Below the pieces are notes generated by a model. That model ran no database searches. It was not told where the DNA came from and saw only the letters and a program-made list of their open reading frames with translations. From positions 62,001 to 126,000 of the forward strand of contig JAZQCD010000009.1 in assembly GCA_045546135.1 (NCBI GenBank): DNA of 64,000 bases, read 5' to 3'. Positions within the stretch are counted from its first letter, which is position 1, and every line of letters begins with the position of its first letter. This document shows positions 18,135 to 26,501 of the stretch, piece by piece. The stretch comes from RUG13409 sp045546135. Its GTDB lineage: Bacteria > Bacillota > Clostridia > Peptostreptococcales > Anaerovoracaceae. Both the position numbers and the translations under genes were made by a program.

Positions 18135-18163
18135 AAAGGACGCTGAAAAAAGCGTCCTTTTTC
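18135..18163. terminator. bidirectional terminator between convergent genes
   Basis: AAAGGACGCT/AGCGTCCTTT stem (18135-18144, 18151-18160) with A-run before and T-run after, usable by the DUF4012 gene (+) and the gene at 18194 (-). Confidence 0.85.
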
Positions 18164-18193
18164 ATGAATATTGTGCAATGTGTATATGGTCTG

Positions 18194-18625
18194 TTATCTT
18201 CTGTTTTTCGATGATTTTCTTAAAGGCAGACCCAAAAGATTTGCATCAAATCCTTTCATGATATCCTCATAGGTACCAAGATAGTATTTGTTTTTTGGAT
18301 ACTTTGCATTCCATTTTTCTAAAAGAATAGCTGCAAAGAGAGAAGCCTCTCCTCCTGCCCTTATGCAGCAGGGGCTGAGAAAGAGAGCGATGACCTGCTT
18401 GTCTAAAAACAGAGCTTTATTTGCATCTCTCCTTTTAAGGAGCGCTCTTTCTCTTTCAAGACAGCCTATCAGTTCATCTGCTGCAGCATTTATGCTGCTT
18501 TCTTGCAGGTCATCAAGAGAGAAGCTTACTTTCCTTGAAAACTCCTCAAAACAGACAGGATAGTCATCGTACGTGAATCTGTCCAAATAGTCTCTTGACC
18601 TTATGATGATCTTTGCTAATTCCAT
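18194..18625 (-). CDS. hypothetical protein
   Basis: 143 residues, cytosolic, largely helical, with a basic C-terminus (LPLRKSSKNRR). No known domain recognised. It is divergent from mglB, whose promoter lies about 90 bases away. Convergent with the DUF4012 gene and ended by the shared terminator. Function not assigned. Confidence 0.65.
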   Translation of the reverse strand: MELAKIIIRSRDYLDRFTYDDYPVCFEEFSRKVSFSLDDLQESSINAAADELIGCLERERALLKRRDANKALFLDKQVIALFLSPCCIRAGGEASLFAAILLEKWNAKYPKNKYYLGTYEDIMKGFDANLLGLPLRKSSKNRR

Positions 18626-18710
18626 TGTTTACCTTCAACAAAGAAAATTGTAATTGCTGGTTGTTTTACAATAATATACCGTATTCTGGTGAAAAAGGGA
18701 AGTATAACTA

Positions 18711-18739
18711 TTTACAATATTAGGTCATGAATGTATAAT
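18711..18739 (+). promoter_or_regulatory. predicted mgl promoter
   Basis: TTTACA (18711-18716), 17-base spacer, TATAAT (18734-18739), 62 bases before the mglB start. TTACAAT occurs at 18712 and 18666, and its inverted form ATTGTAA at 18647, which may be regulator sites. Confidence 0.65.
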
Positions 18740-18800
18740 TCTCATGGTTAATTTTTAATCAGAATCTAGAAAGAGTATCTTTTACGGAGGAAAACAAAGT

Positions 18801-19904
18801 ATGAAAAAGATTCTTGCGCTGATCCTTGCGATCAGCATGATCTTTGCTTTTGCAGCTTGCGGAAAGAAAGAAGAAACTGCAAAGACAAAGGTAGCTGTAT
18901 TCTGGTATGCATTCAGTGATGCATATCTCTCCACAGTTCGTTCTGCACTCGACACAGAGCTCACAAATGCAGGTGTAGAGTTCCAGAACTATGACGGAAA
19001 CAACAACCAGGGCACTCAGCTCGAGCAGGTACAGACAGCTGTTACAAACGGATTCAACGTTCTCGTTGTAAACCTCGTAACATCCGGTTCTGCTGACGCT
19101 GCAGAGCAGATCATCCAGGCTGCTAACGGAAATCCGGTCATTTTCTTCAACAGAGCAGTTGAAGGTGACGGCGAAGAAGGAAAGGTCCTCGGAGCACATG
19201 ACAATGTTGCTTTCATCGGAACAGATGCTCCTGAAGCAGGACATCTCCAGGGAAAGATGATAGGAGACTTCCTTGTAGCTAACTATGATGCAACAGACCT
19301 TAACAAGGACGGAAAGATCTCCTATGCTATGTTCATGGGCGATGCTGCAAACGTAGAAGCTATCTATCGTACAAAGTACGGTGTTGAAGATGCAGACGCT
19401 GTTCTTACAGCAAACGGCAAGCCTGCTCTCGAGTACTTCGATGCTAACAACACAAATAAGTATCAGCTCGACCCCAACGGCGCATGGTCCAATGCTGCAG
19501 CTAACGACTTCATGTCCACAAACCTTGCAGGTTATTCTGAGGCAAACGGCAACATGATCGAGCTCGTTATCGCAAACAACGACGATATGGCTCTTGGTGC
19601 TATCGCTGCTCTTCAGAATGCAGGATACAACCTTGGCGACGGCAAGTGCACAAAGATCCCGGTATTCGGAGTTGATGCTACACAGCCTGCACAGGATGCT
19701 ATCAATGCTGATACAATGACAGGAACAGTAAAGCAGGATGCTGAAGGTATGGCAAAGGCTATCGCTTCCGTAGTAGGATCCGTAGCAGGCGGCCAGTCCA
19801 CAGCAGACGCAGCAGCTGCAGTTGCAGCTTCTTCTGACATCTTCTCTATGGCAGAAGGATTCACCAACAAAGTATTCGTTGCATACGCACCTTATACAAA
19901 GTAA
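18801..19904 (+). CDS. mglB: galactose/methyl-galactoside ABC transporter substrate-binding lipoprotein
   Basis: 367 residues. Signal peptide with lipobox FAAC. The mature part is a periplasmic-binding-protein fold of the ribose/galactose family (VAVFWYAFSDAYLS, NNDDMALGAIAALQNAGY, VFGVDAT). An EF-hand-like calcium loop DLNKDGKISY near residue 166 is characteristic of MglB. Binds galactose or glucose outside the membrane and delivers it to MglC. Strong codon bias toward AAC/GCT/GTT suits high expression. ACGGAGG precedes the ATG. First gene of mglBAC; a terminator-like hairpin follows. Confidence 0.92.
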   Translation: MKKILALILAISMIFAFAACGKKEETAKTKVAVFWYAFSDAYLSTVRSALDTELTNAGVEFQNYDGNNNQGTQLEQVQTAVTNGFNVLVVNLVTSGSADAAEQIIQAANGNPVIFFNRAVEGDGEEGKVLGAHDNVAFIGTDAPEAGHLQGKMIGDFLVANYDATDLNKDGKISYAMFMGDAANVEAIYRTKYGVEDADAVLTANGKPALEYFDANNTNKYQLDPNGAWSNAAANDFMSTNLAGYSEANGNMIELVIANNDDMALGAIAALQNAGYNLGDGKCTKIPVFGVDATQPAQDAINADTMTGTVKQDAEGMAKAIASVVGSVAGGQSTADAAAAVAASSDIFSMAEGFTNKVFVAYAPYTK

Positions 19905-19920
19905 TCAAACGCTAGCATTA

Positions 19921-19953
19921 AGAGGTAGCCGCTTTTGCGGCTGCCTCTTTTAC
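19921..19953 (+). terminator. intercistronic terminator-like hairpin, mglB-mglA
   Basis: AGAGGTAGCCGC/GCGGCTGCCTCT stem (one mismatch) then a T-rich run. In binding-protein operons such a hairpin commonly lets the first gene be made in excess over the membrane parts. Confidence 0.7.
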
Positions 19954-19985
19954 TCTTTTTTCTTTCATTTATGGGAGGTAAAGAT

Positions 19986-21485
19986 ATGGAGAAAGATATC
20001 CTTCTCAGAATGACGGATATCACCAAGACCTTTCCCGGTGTCAAAGCCCTCGATAAAGTATCCCTTGAACTCAAAGCCGGTACGGTCCACGCTCTGATGG
20101 GCGAAAACGGAGCCGGAAAATCCACCCTTATGAAGTGTCTTTTCGGTATATACAATAAGGATGGCGGGCACATTTATCTTGAGGGTAGAGAAGTCGACTT
20201 CAAGAATTCAAGAGAAGCTCTTGACAATGGAGTCGCTATGGTCCATCAGGAGCTTAACCAGGCTCTTAAGCGCTCCGTAATGGATAATATATGGTTGGGA
20301 AGATATCCTGTAAAGGGCGGTGTCATGGTCGACGAGCAAAAGATGTACAACGATACCATGGCTGTATTCAAAGAGCTCGAGATCGACGTAGATCCAAAGA
20401 GGATCATGAGCACTATGCCTGTTTCCCAGAGGCAGATGGTGGAAATAGCAAAGGCAGTTTCCTACAATTCAAAGGTCATAGTTTTTGACGAACCTACTTC
20501 ATCCTTAACAGAAGAAGAAGTAGAACATCTATTTAAGATCATAAACATGCTCCGAGACAGGGGCGTAGGTATCATATATATTTCTCACAAGATGGCTGAG
20601 ATCAAGAGGATCTCCGACTATATAACCATCATGAGAGACGGCACCCACATAGTGACAAAACCGGCAGATGAACTGGAGATGGCGGACATCATAAGGTACA
20701 TGGTAGGAAGAGAACTCACTAACCAGTTCCCGCCAAAGACCAATGTGGTCGGAAATGTATCTTTGGAAGTCGAAGGGCTCACAGCCGAATACAGCCTCCT
20801 CAAAGATGTCAGTTTCAAAGCACATCACGGAGAGATACTCGGTCTTGCAGGGCTTGACGGCAGCGGCAGGACAGAATGCCTTGAAAACATCTTCGGTATG
20901 GCAACGAGAAAGTCCGGTACCATCAAGTATGAGGGAAAAGTGTGCAAAAACCGCAATCCAAGGGAATCCATAAGGAACGGTTTTGCCATGCTCACAGAAG
21001 AGCGCAGAGCCACGGGTATTTTTGCTGTAGAGAACATACGTGACAACACGGTCATTTCCAGCATGAAGAGACATCTCAAAGCAGGTCTTTGGCTGTCAAC
21101 ATCATCCATGAAAAAGGATACTCAGTGGTCTATCGATTCCATGCATACCAAGACTCCCTCTCAGGAGACCAAGATAAGGGCACTTTCAGGAGGAAACCAG
21201 CAAAAGGTCATCATAGGAAGATGGCTCCTTACAGATCCTGATGTACTGCTTTTAGACGAGCCTACGAGAGGAATAGACGTAGGCGCAAAGTATGAGATAT
21301 ATCAGCTCATACTCGATCTTGCCAACAGAGGAAAGACTGTACTGATGGTATCCTCTGAAATGCCTGAGCTTCTTGGTATCTGCGACAGGATACTGGTAAT
21401 GTCGGGCGGCAGGCTCGCAGGAGAAGTCGATGCAAAAACTGCGACACAGGAAGAGATAATGACCCTTGCCGCTAAATATGTCTGA
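19986..21485 (+). CDS. mglA: galactose ABC transporter ATP-binding protein (two ATPase domains)
   Basis: 499 residues from the ATG at 19986, chosen for the GGGAGG site; the upstream in-frame ATG at 19935 lies in the intercistronic hairpin. Two ABC domains: the first with GENGAGKST and FDEPTSSL, the second with a degenerate nucleotide loop (GLDGSGRTE) and SGGNQQKV plus LLDEPTRGIDVGA. This matches MglA/RbsA sugar importers, cytosolic and membrane-associated, powering uptake through MglC. Confidence 0.93.
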   Translation: MEKDILLRMTDITKTFPGVKALDKVSLELKAGTVHALMGENGAGKSTLMKCLFGIYNKDGGHIYLEGREVDFKNSREALDNGVAMVHQELNQALKRSVMDNIWLGRYPVKGGVMVDEQKMYNDTMAVFKELEIDVDPKRIMSTMPVSQRQMVEIAKAVSYNSKVIVFDEPTSSLTEEEVEHLFKIINMLRDRGVGIIYISHKMAEIKRISDYITIMRDGTHIVTKPADELEMADIIRYMVGRELTNQFPPKTNVVGNVSLEVEGLTAEYSLLKDVSFKAHHGEILGLAGLDGSGRTECLENIFGMATRKSGTIKYEGKVCKNRNPRESIRNGFAMLTEERRATGIFAVENIRDNTVISSMKRHLKAGLWLSTSSMKKDTQWSIDSMHTKTPSQETKIRALSGGNQQKVIIGRWLLTDPDVLLLDEPTRGIDVGAKYEIYQLILDLANRGKTVLMVSSEMPELLGICDRILVMSGGRLAGEVDAKTATQEEIMTLAAKYV

Positions 21486-21496
21486 GGTGAATTAAA

Positions 21497-22582
21497 ATGG
21501 CTAAGAAAAATATTTTTGCAAGAAAGAGAGAAGAATATCTGGCTCTTGACAGTCTTGACCGCCGTCGCTATTGGACGGACGGACTTCTCAACAATGCGTT
21601 GTACATACTGATGGCTGTATTCATCATATTTACGGCTGTCGTTAACAAGAACTTCCTTGGACCGAGCTCCATAGCAAATATCATTACTCTCGCAGCTGCT
21701 TCGCTGCCTATGGCACTTGGTATAGGCGGATGTATAGTCCTTACAGGAACAGACCTTTCCGCAGGAAGAGTATTCGGACTTGCTGCAGGCATGAGCGCTG
21801 CATTTCTTCAGAGCAGAGCTGCAAGCAAACTGATCTTTAACAAACTTCCTGAGACAACGGGATCCTGGATCATAGCTGTTATGCTTCTCGTCATGGCAGC
21901 GGGTGCAGTCATTGGTTGTGTCAACGGTTTCTTCGTTGCCAAGTTCAGCCTTCACCCATTCATAGTCACTCTGGCGACTCAGCTCATTACCTATGGTATC
22001 ATACTCATGTTCTTCCAGATCAACGGAAACGGCGGTGGCCCCATCAGTAACGTTGCTCAGAAATTCAAGGATGTGGTATCAGGACCCTTCATCAGGATCA
22101 ATGCCTGGAATGTGTCGATCCCATGGTATGTATTCTATGCAATACTTCTTGTTATCGTAATGTGGTTCATATGGAACAAGACCAGATTCGGAAAGAATAT
22201 GTTTGCAGTAGGTTCTAACTCCGAAGCCGCAAGAGTATCCGGTGTAAATGTGTTTATGACTACAGTTCTCGTTCACACACTTGCAGGCGCAATGTATGGA
22301 TTCTCCGGCTTCGTAGAAGCTGCAAGACTTGGTTCTGTCACGGCAGCTACAGGTCTTAACAATGAGTGCGACGCTATCGCAGCCTGCGTCATAGGAGGCG
22401 TATCCTTTGTAGGAGGAACCGGAAATGTAGGCGGCATAGTAGTAGGCGTATTCGTACTTAGGATCATATTCGTAGCATTGAATATGCTTGGCATCAATCC
22501 TAACCTTCAATACATAATCAAAGGCGCTATCATCCTTGCTGCATGCTCTCTCGACATGAGAAAGTATCTTGTGAAAAAATAG
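21497..22582 (+). CDS. mglC: galactose ABC transporter permease
   Basis: 361 residues with about ten hydrophobic segments and the BPD_transp_2 signature (GRVFGLAAGMSAA, NAEAARVSGVNV-like SEAARVSGVNV, AACVIGGVSFVGGTGNVGG). An N-terminal basic extension of ~35 residues is usual in Firmicute MglC. GAGGTGA lies just after the mglA stop, 11 bases before this ATG. Last gene of the mgl operon; the AT-rich stretch after it (22590-22620) holds no convincing terminator. Confidence 0.92.
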   Translation: MAKKNIFARKREEYLALDSLDRRRYWTDGLLNNALYILMAVFIIFTAVVNKNFLGPSSIANIITLAAASLPMALGIGGCIVLTGTDLSAGRVFGLAAGMSAAFLQSRAASKLIFNKLPETTGSWIIAVMLLVMAAGAVIGCVNGFFVAKFSLHPFIVTLATQLITYGIILMFFQINGNGGGPISNVAQKFKDVVSGPFIRINAWNVSIPWYVFYAILLVIVMWFIWNKTRFGKNMFAVGSNSEAARVSGVNVFMTTVLVHTLAGAMYGFSGFVEAARLGSVTAATGLNNECDAIAACVIGGVSFVGGTGNVGGIVVGVFVLRIIFVALNMLGINPNLQYIIKGAIILAACSLDMRKYLVKK

Positions 22583-22631
22583 TACCTAAAATTTGTTTTT
22601 GCAAATTTTTAGTTTTATGCACAAATTAGTA

Positions 22632-22660
22632 TTGACATTTTTGTGCAGCAGCGCTAAAGT
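22632..22660 (+). promoter_or_regulatory. predicted promoter of the trpXYZ T-box operon
   Basis: TTGACA (22632-22637), 17-base spacer, TAAAGT (22655-22660), placing the start of transcription just before the T-box leader. Confidence 0.65.
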
Positions 22661-22682
22661 AAGCGTAATTAAATATGTTTAT

Positions 22683-22889
22683 TGCCTGTGAGAAAGAGTA
22701 GTAAACTGCAAGGCTGATCTTATAGCTAGCTGCGGACGGTGGAAGCGCAGCAGAAAGGCAGCAGTCGAATGGACTTTTGAGGCATACTGAATGAGAGGCC
22801 TTGGTTGATGGACCGTAGGCAATTCGGGTGGCACCGCAGAGATAATTTTAGTCTTTGTCCCGTTTTATTCCCGGGACAAAGACTTTTTT
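22683..22889 (+). promoter_or_regulatory. T-box riboswitch, tryptophan-type
   Basis: The conserved T-box GGGTGGCACCGCAG is at 22826-22839, followed by a terminator (GTCTTTGTCCC 22851-22861, GGGACAAAGAC 22873-22883, then T6). Stem I features are visible upstream: an AGAAAGAGTAGTA-type bulge near 22690, GGTGGAAGC near 22738, and a specifier region GAATGGAC with TGG at 22770-22772. UGG as specifier means it senses uncharged tRNA-Trp, consistent with the tryptophan transporter genes that follow. Uncharged tRNA would favour the antiterminator and raise expression. Confidence 0.92.
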
Positions 22890-22962
22890 ATTCCGGGAGA
22901 TCTCAATCAATATTTTTAAGAAGCGCTAAGAAGCGCAGTACCAAAAAGAAAGAGGTAGAAAA

Positions 22963-23940
22963 ATGAAAAAGTTATTTGCGATCATCCTGGCACTTATCAT
23001 GGTATTTTCCATGGCAGCATGCGGATCAAAGGAAGAAGAAGGAGTCAAAATAGGTATACTCCAGTTCGCTCCGCATGCATCACTTGACAACTGCTATAAC
23101 GGCATCATGAAGGCCCTTAATGAAAAGGGGTATGTTGACGGTGAAAACGGATGCGTGATCGAATTCGTAAACGGCCAGGGAGAAGGCGAAACGAATCAAA
23201 TGGCTGCGCAGAACTTTGTAAGCAAAGGATTCGACATCATCATTGCCATAGCGACACCGTCTGCAGTGCCATGCTATGCAGCAGCAAAGGAAGCAGGTAT
23301 CCCGGTCATATTCTCTGCAGTATCAGATCCTGTTGGAGCAGGGCTTGTACAAAGCTTAGATGATCCTCAGACAGGAGCTACAGGAACCAGCGACAGCCTT
23401 AACTATCCTGCGCAGCTTGAGCTCATCAGAGCCCTCCAGCCTGAAGCAAAGACCATAGGCATACTCTATACAACATCAGAAGCAAATTCCCTTGCTCAGC
23501 TCAAAGCTTACGAGGAGATAGCAGGAAATTACGGATTTGAAATAAAGTCACAGGGCATCACTGATGCGAGCGAAGTTGCAAGCGGCATAGCAAGCCTCAT
23601 AGCATCAAAGATAGACTGCGTATGCAACCTCACAGATAACAATGTAGTAAACAACTTCTCAGTAGTCACAGCTGCAACAGATCCTGCAGGGATACCCTGC
23701 TATGGTTCCGAAGAAGAGCAGGTAGCAAAGTACGGATGCGTTGCATCAGAAACTCTCGACTATGTAGCCCTTGGATATCAGACAGGCCTCATGGCAGCTG
23801 AAGTTTTAGGAGGCGCTGATATAAAGCCCATGAGCGTATTCATCGTATCCGATTCAGAACCGGTATATTCATCTGAGAACATGGCAAAATTCGGTCTTAC
23901 ACTTCCTGATGCATACAAGGATGCAAGAGAAGTCAAATAA
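22963..23940 (+). CDS. trpX: tryptophan ABC transporter substrate-binding lipoprotein
   Basis: 325 residues with lipobox MAAC (Cys20) and an ABC_sub_bind fold (VKIGILQFAPHASLDN, IFSAVSDPVGAGLV, GTSDSLNYPAQ). The family (TrpX/YckB-like) is known in Firmicutes to be a tryptophan or tyrosine binding protein often under T-box control. Here the Trp T-box directly upstream supports tryptophan. AAAGAGGTAG precedes the ATG. Followed by a long hairpin and the permease trpY. Confidence 0.88.
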   Translation: MKKLFAIILALIMVFSMAACGSKEEEGVKIGILQFAPHASLDNCYNGIMKALNEKGYVDGENGCVIEFVNGQGEGETNQMAAQNFVSKGFDIIIAIATPSAVPCYAAAKEAGIPVIFSAVSDPVGAGLVQSLDDPQTGATGTSDSLNYPAQLELIRALQPEAKTIGILYTTSEANSLAQLKAYEEIAGNYGFEIKSQGITDASEVASGIASLIASKIDCVCNLTDNNVVNNFSVVTAATDPAGIPCYGSEEEQVAKYGCVASETLDYVALGYQTGLMAAEVLGGADIKPMSVFIVSDSEPVYSSENMAKFGLTLPDAYKDAREVK

Positions 23941-24076
23941 CTGATATATCAATTGTATTACTGTGCTGCAACCTGCCGTTCGAAACTGCTCGGGGCAAAA
24001 CGCCGGAGCCTGTAGTCTCCGGCTACCCCTCGGACAGTTTCTCAGACAGGCCGTCAGCACAGATATATATAATCAG
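23941..24076 (+). other. long imperfect hairpin between trpX and trpY
   Basis: A 135-base stretch folds into one long stem: CTGTGCTG 23961-23968 with CAGCACAG 24055-24062, CCTG 23972 with CAGG 24047, GAAACTG 23982-23988 with CAGTTTC 24035-24041, and an inner GCCGGAG 24002-24008 with CTCCGGC 24017-24023. No T-run follows, so it is not a standard terminator. It may protect trpX mRNA or block readthrough decay. Confidence 0.75.
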
Positions 24077-24086
24077 TAGAGGTAAT

Positions 24087-24980
24087 ATGAATATATTTTT
24101 TGGACTGCTTGAGACCGTTCTTAAGGAAGGCCTTATCTACGGCATCATGGCAATGGGAGTATATATAACCTACAAGATCCTTAATTTCCCGGATCTGTCA
24201 GTTGACGGCACATTCCCTTTAGGGGCATGCGCCGCTGCTGCATGTATATCCCTTGGCATGGATCCATGGATCGCATGCCTTGTTTCCATATTAGCAGGCG
24301 CCCTTGCCGGCTGCATAACAGGTCTTCTTCATGTAAAGCTTGGCATAACGGACCTTCTTTCCGGCATACTTGTCATGACTGCCATGTGGTCTATCAACCT
24401 AATAATCACGGGCGGGTCTGCCATAAAGCAATTCTTTAACAAACCGACCATATTTACATCCGGGCTTGTAAAACTGCTCCCGGAGAGCATATATAAGCAC
24501 AGACAGCTCATCCTCATATTCATACTGGCTCTTCTTGTAAGGCTCATCCTTGGATGGTATCTGTCTACAAAGAACGGGCTTCTTTTGAGGGCTGCAGGGA
24601 ATAATGAGCAGTACGTGACAGGACTCGGAAGAGACCCCGGGCGTCTTAAGATCATAGGTCTTTCCATAGGCAATGCCTGCACAGCCTTTGCAGGCTGTAT
24701 CCTTGCTCAGATGAACGAGAATGCTGATATAAACTCAGGTAAGGGCATGGTGGTAATGGCCCTTGCTTCGGTCATCATAGGACTTGCTGTATTCAGAAAG
24801 CTGCGCTTTATGCACTATGTTACTATGGCGCTTCTTGGCTCTGTCATATACAAGGCATGCCTTATGGCTGCTCTTCAGCTTGGACTTCCAAACAATTATT
24901 TGAAACTGCTCATGGCAGTCCTTCTTACAGTTGCCATAGTATCTGAAAGACTGGGGAAAGGAGGCAGCAAAAATGCTTAA
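24087..24980 (+). CDS. trpY: tryptophan ABC transporter permease
   Basis: 297 residues, about eight hydrophobic segments, BPD_transp_2 family. Motifs: GIMAMGVYITYKILNFPDLSV at the N-terminus (first 20: see positions 13-32) and AAGNNEQYVTGLGRDPGRLK in the cytoplasmic coupling loop. Pairs with TrpX and TrpZ. AGAGGTAA precedes the ATG. Its 3' end overlaps trpZ by eight bases, implying coupled translation. Confidence 0.88.
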   Translation: MNIFFGLLETVLKEGLIYGIMAMGVYITYKILNFPDLSVDGTFPLGACAAAACISLGMDPWIACLVSILAGALAGCITGLLHVKLGITDLLSGILVMTAMWSINLIITGGSAIKQFFNKPTIFTSGLVKLLPESIYKHRQLILIFILALLVRLILGWYLSTKNGLLLRAAGNNEQYVTGLGRDPGRLKIIGLSIGNACTAFAGCILAQMNENADINSGKGMVVMALASVIIGLAVFRKLRFMHYVTMALLGSVIYKACLMAALQLGLPNNYLKLLMAVLLTVAIVSERLGKGGSKNA

Positions 24981-25827
24981 AAATGCTGTTTTTAGACCTC
25001 TGAATGCGCTCAGAGCTGCCAGAGTTTTTGCTGATGCAAAGGAGACAAAAGAGCTCATTAAGCTTGAGCACATAGACCTTACCTTTAACCTGGGCACTGT
25101 AAACGAGACAGTACTTTTTACCGATTTCAATTTCAAAGTAGATAAGGGCGAATTCGTATCTGTCGTAGGATCCAACGGTTCCGGAAAGACTACTATGCTC
25201 AATCTCATATGCGGAAGCATCGCTCCTCAAAACGGAAGGGTGCTCCTTGAGGGGAATGACATAACGAAGATGCCGGAATACAAAAGGGCGCAAAGGATAG
25301 GAAGAGTTTTTCAGGATCCTGCAAAGGGCACATGCCCTGAGCTCACCATTTTGGAGAACCTTGCTCTTGCAGATAACAAAGGCAGCACATATGGACTGAC
25401 AAAGGGAGTCAACAGATCGAAACTGGCATATTACAAGGATCTTGTATCACAGCTTCACATGCACCTTGAAGACAAGATGGATACTAAGGTAGGAGCTCTT
25501 TCCGGAGGACAAAGGCAGGCCCTTGCTCTCATCATCTCAACTATGACTCCCATAGACCTTTTGATCCTTGATGAGCATACTGCAGCTTTGGACCCTCAGT
25601 CATCAGAAACCGTAATGGAGCTCACTCTTGATGTAATACAAAAGAAAAAGCTTACAGCTCTTATGGTCACTCACAACTTAAGGTTTGCTGTAGAATACGG
25701 CACAAGGCTTGTTATGATGCATGACGGAGACGCTGTCATAGACAGCTACGGAAAGAACAAGGCGGACTACAAGATAGAAGATCTTCTGAAGACCTTCAAC
25801 GAGATATCCATAGAGTGCGGTAACTGA
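24973..25827 (+). CDS. trpZ: tryptophan ABC transporter ATP-binding protein
   Basis: 284 residues. Walker A GSNGSGKTT, signature LSGGQRQAL and Walker B LLILDEHTAALDP are present; the DEHTAALDP form is usual for this family. An N-terminal ~25-residue extension precedes the ABC domain, but GGAGG lies directly before the ATG at 24973, so the start is kept. Overlaps trpY by eight bases. Hydrolyses ATP to drive tryptophan uptake. No clear terminator follows before the nitroreductase gene. Confidence 0.88.
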   Translation: MLKNAVFRPLNALRAARVFADAKETKELIKLEHIDLTFNLGTVNETVLFTDFNFKVDKGEFVSVVGSNGSGKTTMLNLICGSIAPQNGRVLLEGNDITKMPEYKRAQRIGRVFQDPAKGTCPELTILENLALADNKGSTYGLTKGVNRSKLAYYKDLVSQLHMHLEDKMDTKVGALSGGQRQALALIISTMTPIDLLILDEHTAALDPQSSETVMELTLDVIQKKKLTALMVTHNLRFAVEYGTRLVMMHDGDAVIDSYGKNKADYKIEDLLKTFNEISIECGN

Positions 25828-25964
25828 CAAAAGGCAAAAGCCTAAGCAACCTATTTAGACTGTATTATGCTTGCATGAAAGAATTAGGATATTTCATGCC
25901 ATGAACAAATAGTATATAATTAATGGAAATACAGACATTTTTTGAAAATAAGGAGGACGAAACT

Positions 25965-26492
25965 ATGAATGAAGTCTTAAAGGCTATAAAAGAGCGCAGA
26001 AGCATCAGGAAATTCAAACCTGATATGCCGAAGAAGGAAGATATCGAAGCTATCATCGAGGCAGGTCTTTATGCTGCAAGCGGACACGGCAAACAGTCCA
26101 ATATCATCGTTGCTATAACGAATAAAGAGATGAGAGACAAGCTTGCATCTTTAAACAGCAAGATACTCACAGGAGATCCAAGCAAGGATACTTTCTACGG
26201 CGGTCCTGTAGTTCTCGTCTCTCTTGCAGACAAGAGTTTCCCGACCTGTGTCTATGATTCGACACTTGTTCTTGGCAATATGATGCTGGCAGCTCACTCC
26301 CTTGGACTTGGAAGCATATGGATCCACAGAGCCAAAGAAGAGTTTGAGGAAGAGGAATGGAAACAGCTTCTCAAAGATCTTGGTGCCGAAGGAGATTACG
26401 AAGGCGTAGGCAACCTGGTCATAGGATATCCTGACGGTGATATTCCAAAGGCTGCACCGAGAAAAGAAGGAAGAGTGTTCTGGGTAGAATAG
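25965..26492 (+). CDS. nitroreductase family protein
   Basis: 175 residues from the ATG at 25965, preceded by AGGAGG; an upstream in-frame ATG at 25923 has no site. The N-terminal IKERRSIRKF is the FMN-binding signature and GLGSIWIHRA the second half of the fold. Expected to be an FMN-dependent NAD(P)H oxidoreductase, cytosolic; the substrate is unknown. TATAAT at 25915-25920 may be its promoter, with an inverted repeat GCATGAAA/TTTCATGC (25873-25899) over the -35 region as a possible operator. Followed nine bases later by the cyclase gene. Confidence 0.88.
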   Translation: MNEVLKAIKERRSIRKFKPDMPKKEDIEAIIEAGLYAASGHGKQSNIIVAITNKEMRDKLASLNSKILTGDPSKDTFYGGPVVLVSLADKSFPTCVYDSTLVLGNMMLAAHSLGLGSIWIHRAKEEFEEEEWKQLLKDLGAEGDYEGVGNLVIGYPDGDIPKAAPRKEGRVFWVE

Positions 26493-26501
26493 GAGGTTCA
26501 T

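Noticed and set aside
18759..19244. 161-codon antisense frame in mglB
   Set aside because: Cys/Ser-rich translation typical of the antisense shadow of a strongly biased gene; many similar frames occur opposite trpX, mglA and lysS.
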